The position numbers and the translations under genes are program-made. From Unio delphinus (Eukaryota > Mollusca > Bivalvia > Unionida > Unionidae): a stretch of 64,000 nucleotides of DNA. The notes below the pieces were generated by a model. It did no database searches. It saw nothing but the letters and a program-made list of their open reading frames with translations, and was not told where the DNA came from. The stretch is taken from NCBI GenBank assembly GCA_029339505.1, contig JAQISU010000094.1, positions 8,512,501 to 8,576,500 of the forward strand. The letters are read 5' to 3'. This document shows, one piece after another, positions 63,270 to 64,000 of this stretch (its first letter is position 1; every line of letters begins with the position of its first letter).

Positions 63270-63800
63270 GTGTGAGACGAGATGGCTGGGGAAATATGCT
63301 AACGTTCTTGTGTTTTCACTGGAAGCTTTTAGCAGAGTCCCTTTCGATATAGTTTGGACCCGAGTCTCTAGGAGGGAGATGGAATAAAGACTAATGAATA
63401 AGTCGATTGTGAATCGAAGGCTAGTCGGTAAAGGAGTTGAGGAGGTGAAATTGGGGAAGTCGCAGTCAAGGAGGAGAATGAGACAGGAGGGAAATCGGAA
63501 GGAGAGAAGGAATTGGCGGGATAGGAGAGATACAGATGAGCAGAAAACAGGGACAGGTGGAAAAGCTTTTTCACACTATAAATCAAATAATGCAATAGGG
63601 TATGACTTGGTCGAGAGGAAGAGAAGTGTTTGGAGAATTTGTATCATTTGACTATTGAATTGTATTAAGTTGTTATTCATTTGAATTTAAACTATTTGTA
63701 TACTCAATAATTTAACTGTCGGTGTTGTTTAGTGGTGGCTCGGAGCTTTACCTCTATCACTAATTTAACTTCCAATAAAATCGAGGCTGTGTGGGACTTC
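63270..63800 (+). mobile_element. possible solo LTR (purine-rich)
   Basis: The plus strand is strongly purine-rich at 63365-63640. It has a CTATAAAT box near 63577 and an AATAAA signal near 63775, spacing that would suit the promoter and poly(A) site of an LTR. Its ends and a target duplication were not found. An 85-codon Arg-rich frame (63394-63651) follows from the purine bias and is unlikely to be a gene. Confidence 0.28.
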
Positions 63801-63846
63801 TAATTGTTTGTTTGATTAGGATTTTTAACGTAAATTTAAAATTTTT

Positions 63847-64000
63847 CAGTCATATTGCTACGATGTCTGCAGTGAGGCAGTTTATAGTAATGTCTAGCAC
63901 TGGGGCATTATGCCGCAGACATATAGCATGATGTCTCACCCAGTCACATTATTCTGACACCAGGCCGACCAGTCCTAACCGACCAGTCCTAAACGACCAG
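63847..64000. repeat. dispersed hairpin repeat family B, copy 2 (runs off the window)
   Basis: Matches the 48.9 kb copy over at least 120 bp (TCAGTCATATTGCTAC; CACCCAGTCACATTATTCTG; ACACCAGGC). It keeps the imperfect stem TGCTACGATGTCTGCA / CGCAGACATATAGCA. It ends with a short duplication of CGACCAGTCCTAA at the window edge. Confidence 0.75.

Noticed and set aside
63394..63651. 85-codon Arg/Lys-rich frame
   Set aside because: Explained by purine-rich DNA on one strand; probably LTR-like.

Overview
This is a 64 kb window of AT-rich, repeat-dense animal nuclear DNA. Non-LTR retrotransposons, Ty3/Gypsy and hAT elements, tRNA-derived SINEs with (CAA)n tails and very long (TA)n/(CA)n arrays, with almost no protein-coding gene space, point to a lophotrochozoan invertebrate. 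A mollusc is my best guess; this rests on repeat style and remembered molluscan element families, not on a diagnostic gene. There is no prokaryotic signature: no operons, ribosome-binding sites or CRISPR.

Only one stretch looks like an intact host gene. It is an intronless ORF on the minus strand (35072-37114, 680 aa from the first ATG) for a probable type I single-pass membrane protein. It has a small, heavily N-glycosylatable ectodomain and a 540-residue, serine-rich cytoplasmic tail carrying an RVxF-like motif, two TQT motifs, an EF-hand-like loop and a Cys-rich C-terminus. I do not recognise the family.

Layout: 0.9-6.9 kb holds a decayed Ty3/Gypsy element on the minus strand. Its remnants read gag, protease, integrase, RT tail/RNase H, so the integrase lies upstream of RNase H (the Gmr1-type order). 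An L2/CR1-like LINE (3.65-5.33 kb, plus strand) has inserted into it. 7.3-7.8, 15.9-16.2, 19.3-19.6, 34.4-34.6 and 59.8-60.0 kb hold copies of one tRNA-derived SINE family, three with visible target-site duplications. 7.8-15.9 kb and 16.2-19.3 kb are otherwise featureless. 21.4, 26.7-28.3 and 60.6-61.4 kb hold minisatellites, two of them with higher-order structure. 23.6-24.25 kb is the 5' end of an RTE-like LINE and 30.6-33.25 kb a longer RTE-like copy. 35.1-37.1 kb is the membrane-protein gene, with a cluster of CAGGTA motifs 1.3-1.6 kb upstream. 40.0-40.4 kb is a remnant resembling a restriction-like endonuclease region of a retroelement. 43.57-43.74 kb is a small hAT-like MITE and 46.63-46.89 kb a fold-back element. 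54.62-59.09 kb is a full-length hAT transposon (ZMYM1/TTF-type transposase, four disabling lesions) with 16-bp terminal repeats and a perfect 8-bp target-site duplication. 62-64 kb is microsatellites, a possible solo LTR and a dispersed hairpin repeat that is also present at 48.9 kb.

The window is mostly a layered graveyard of mobile elements. Transposon families were recognised from remembered protein consensus patterns; no database search was possible.
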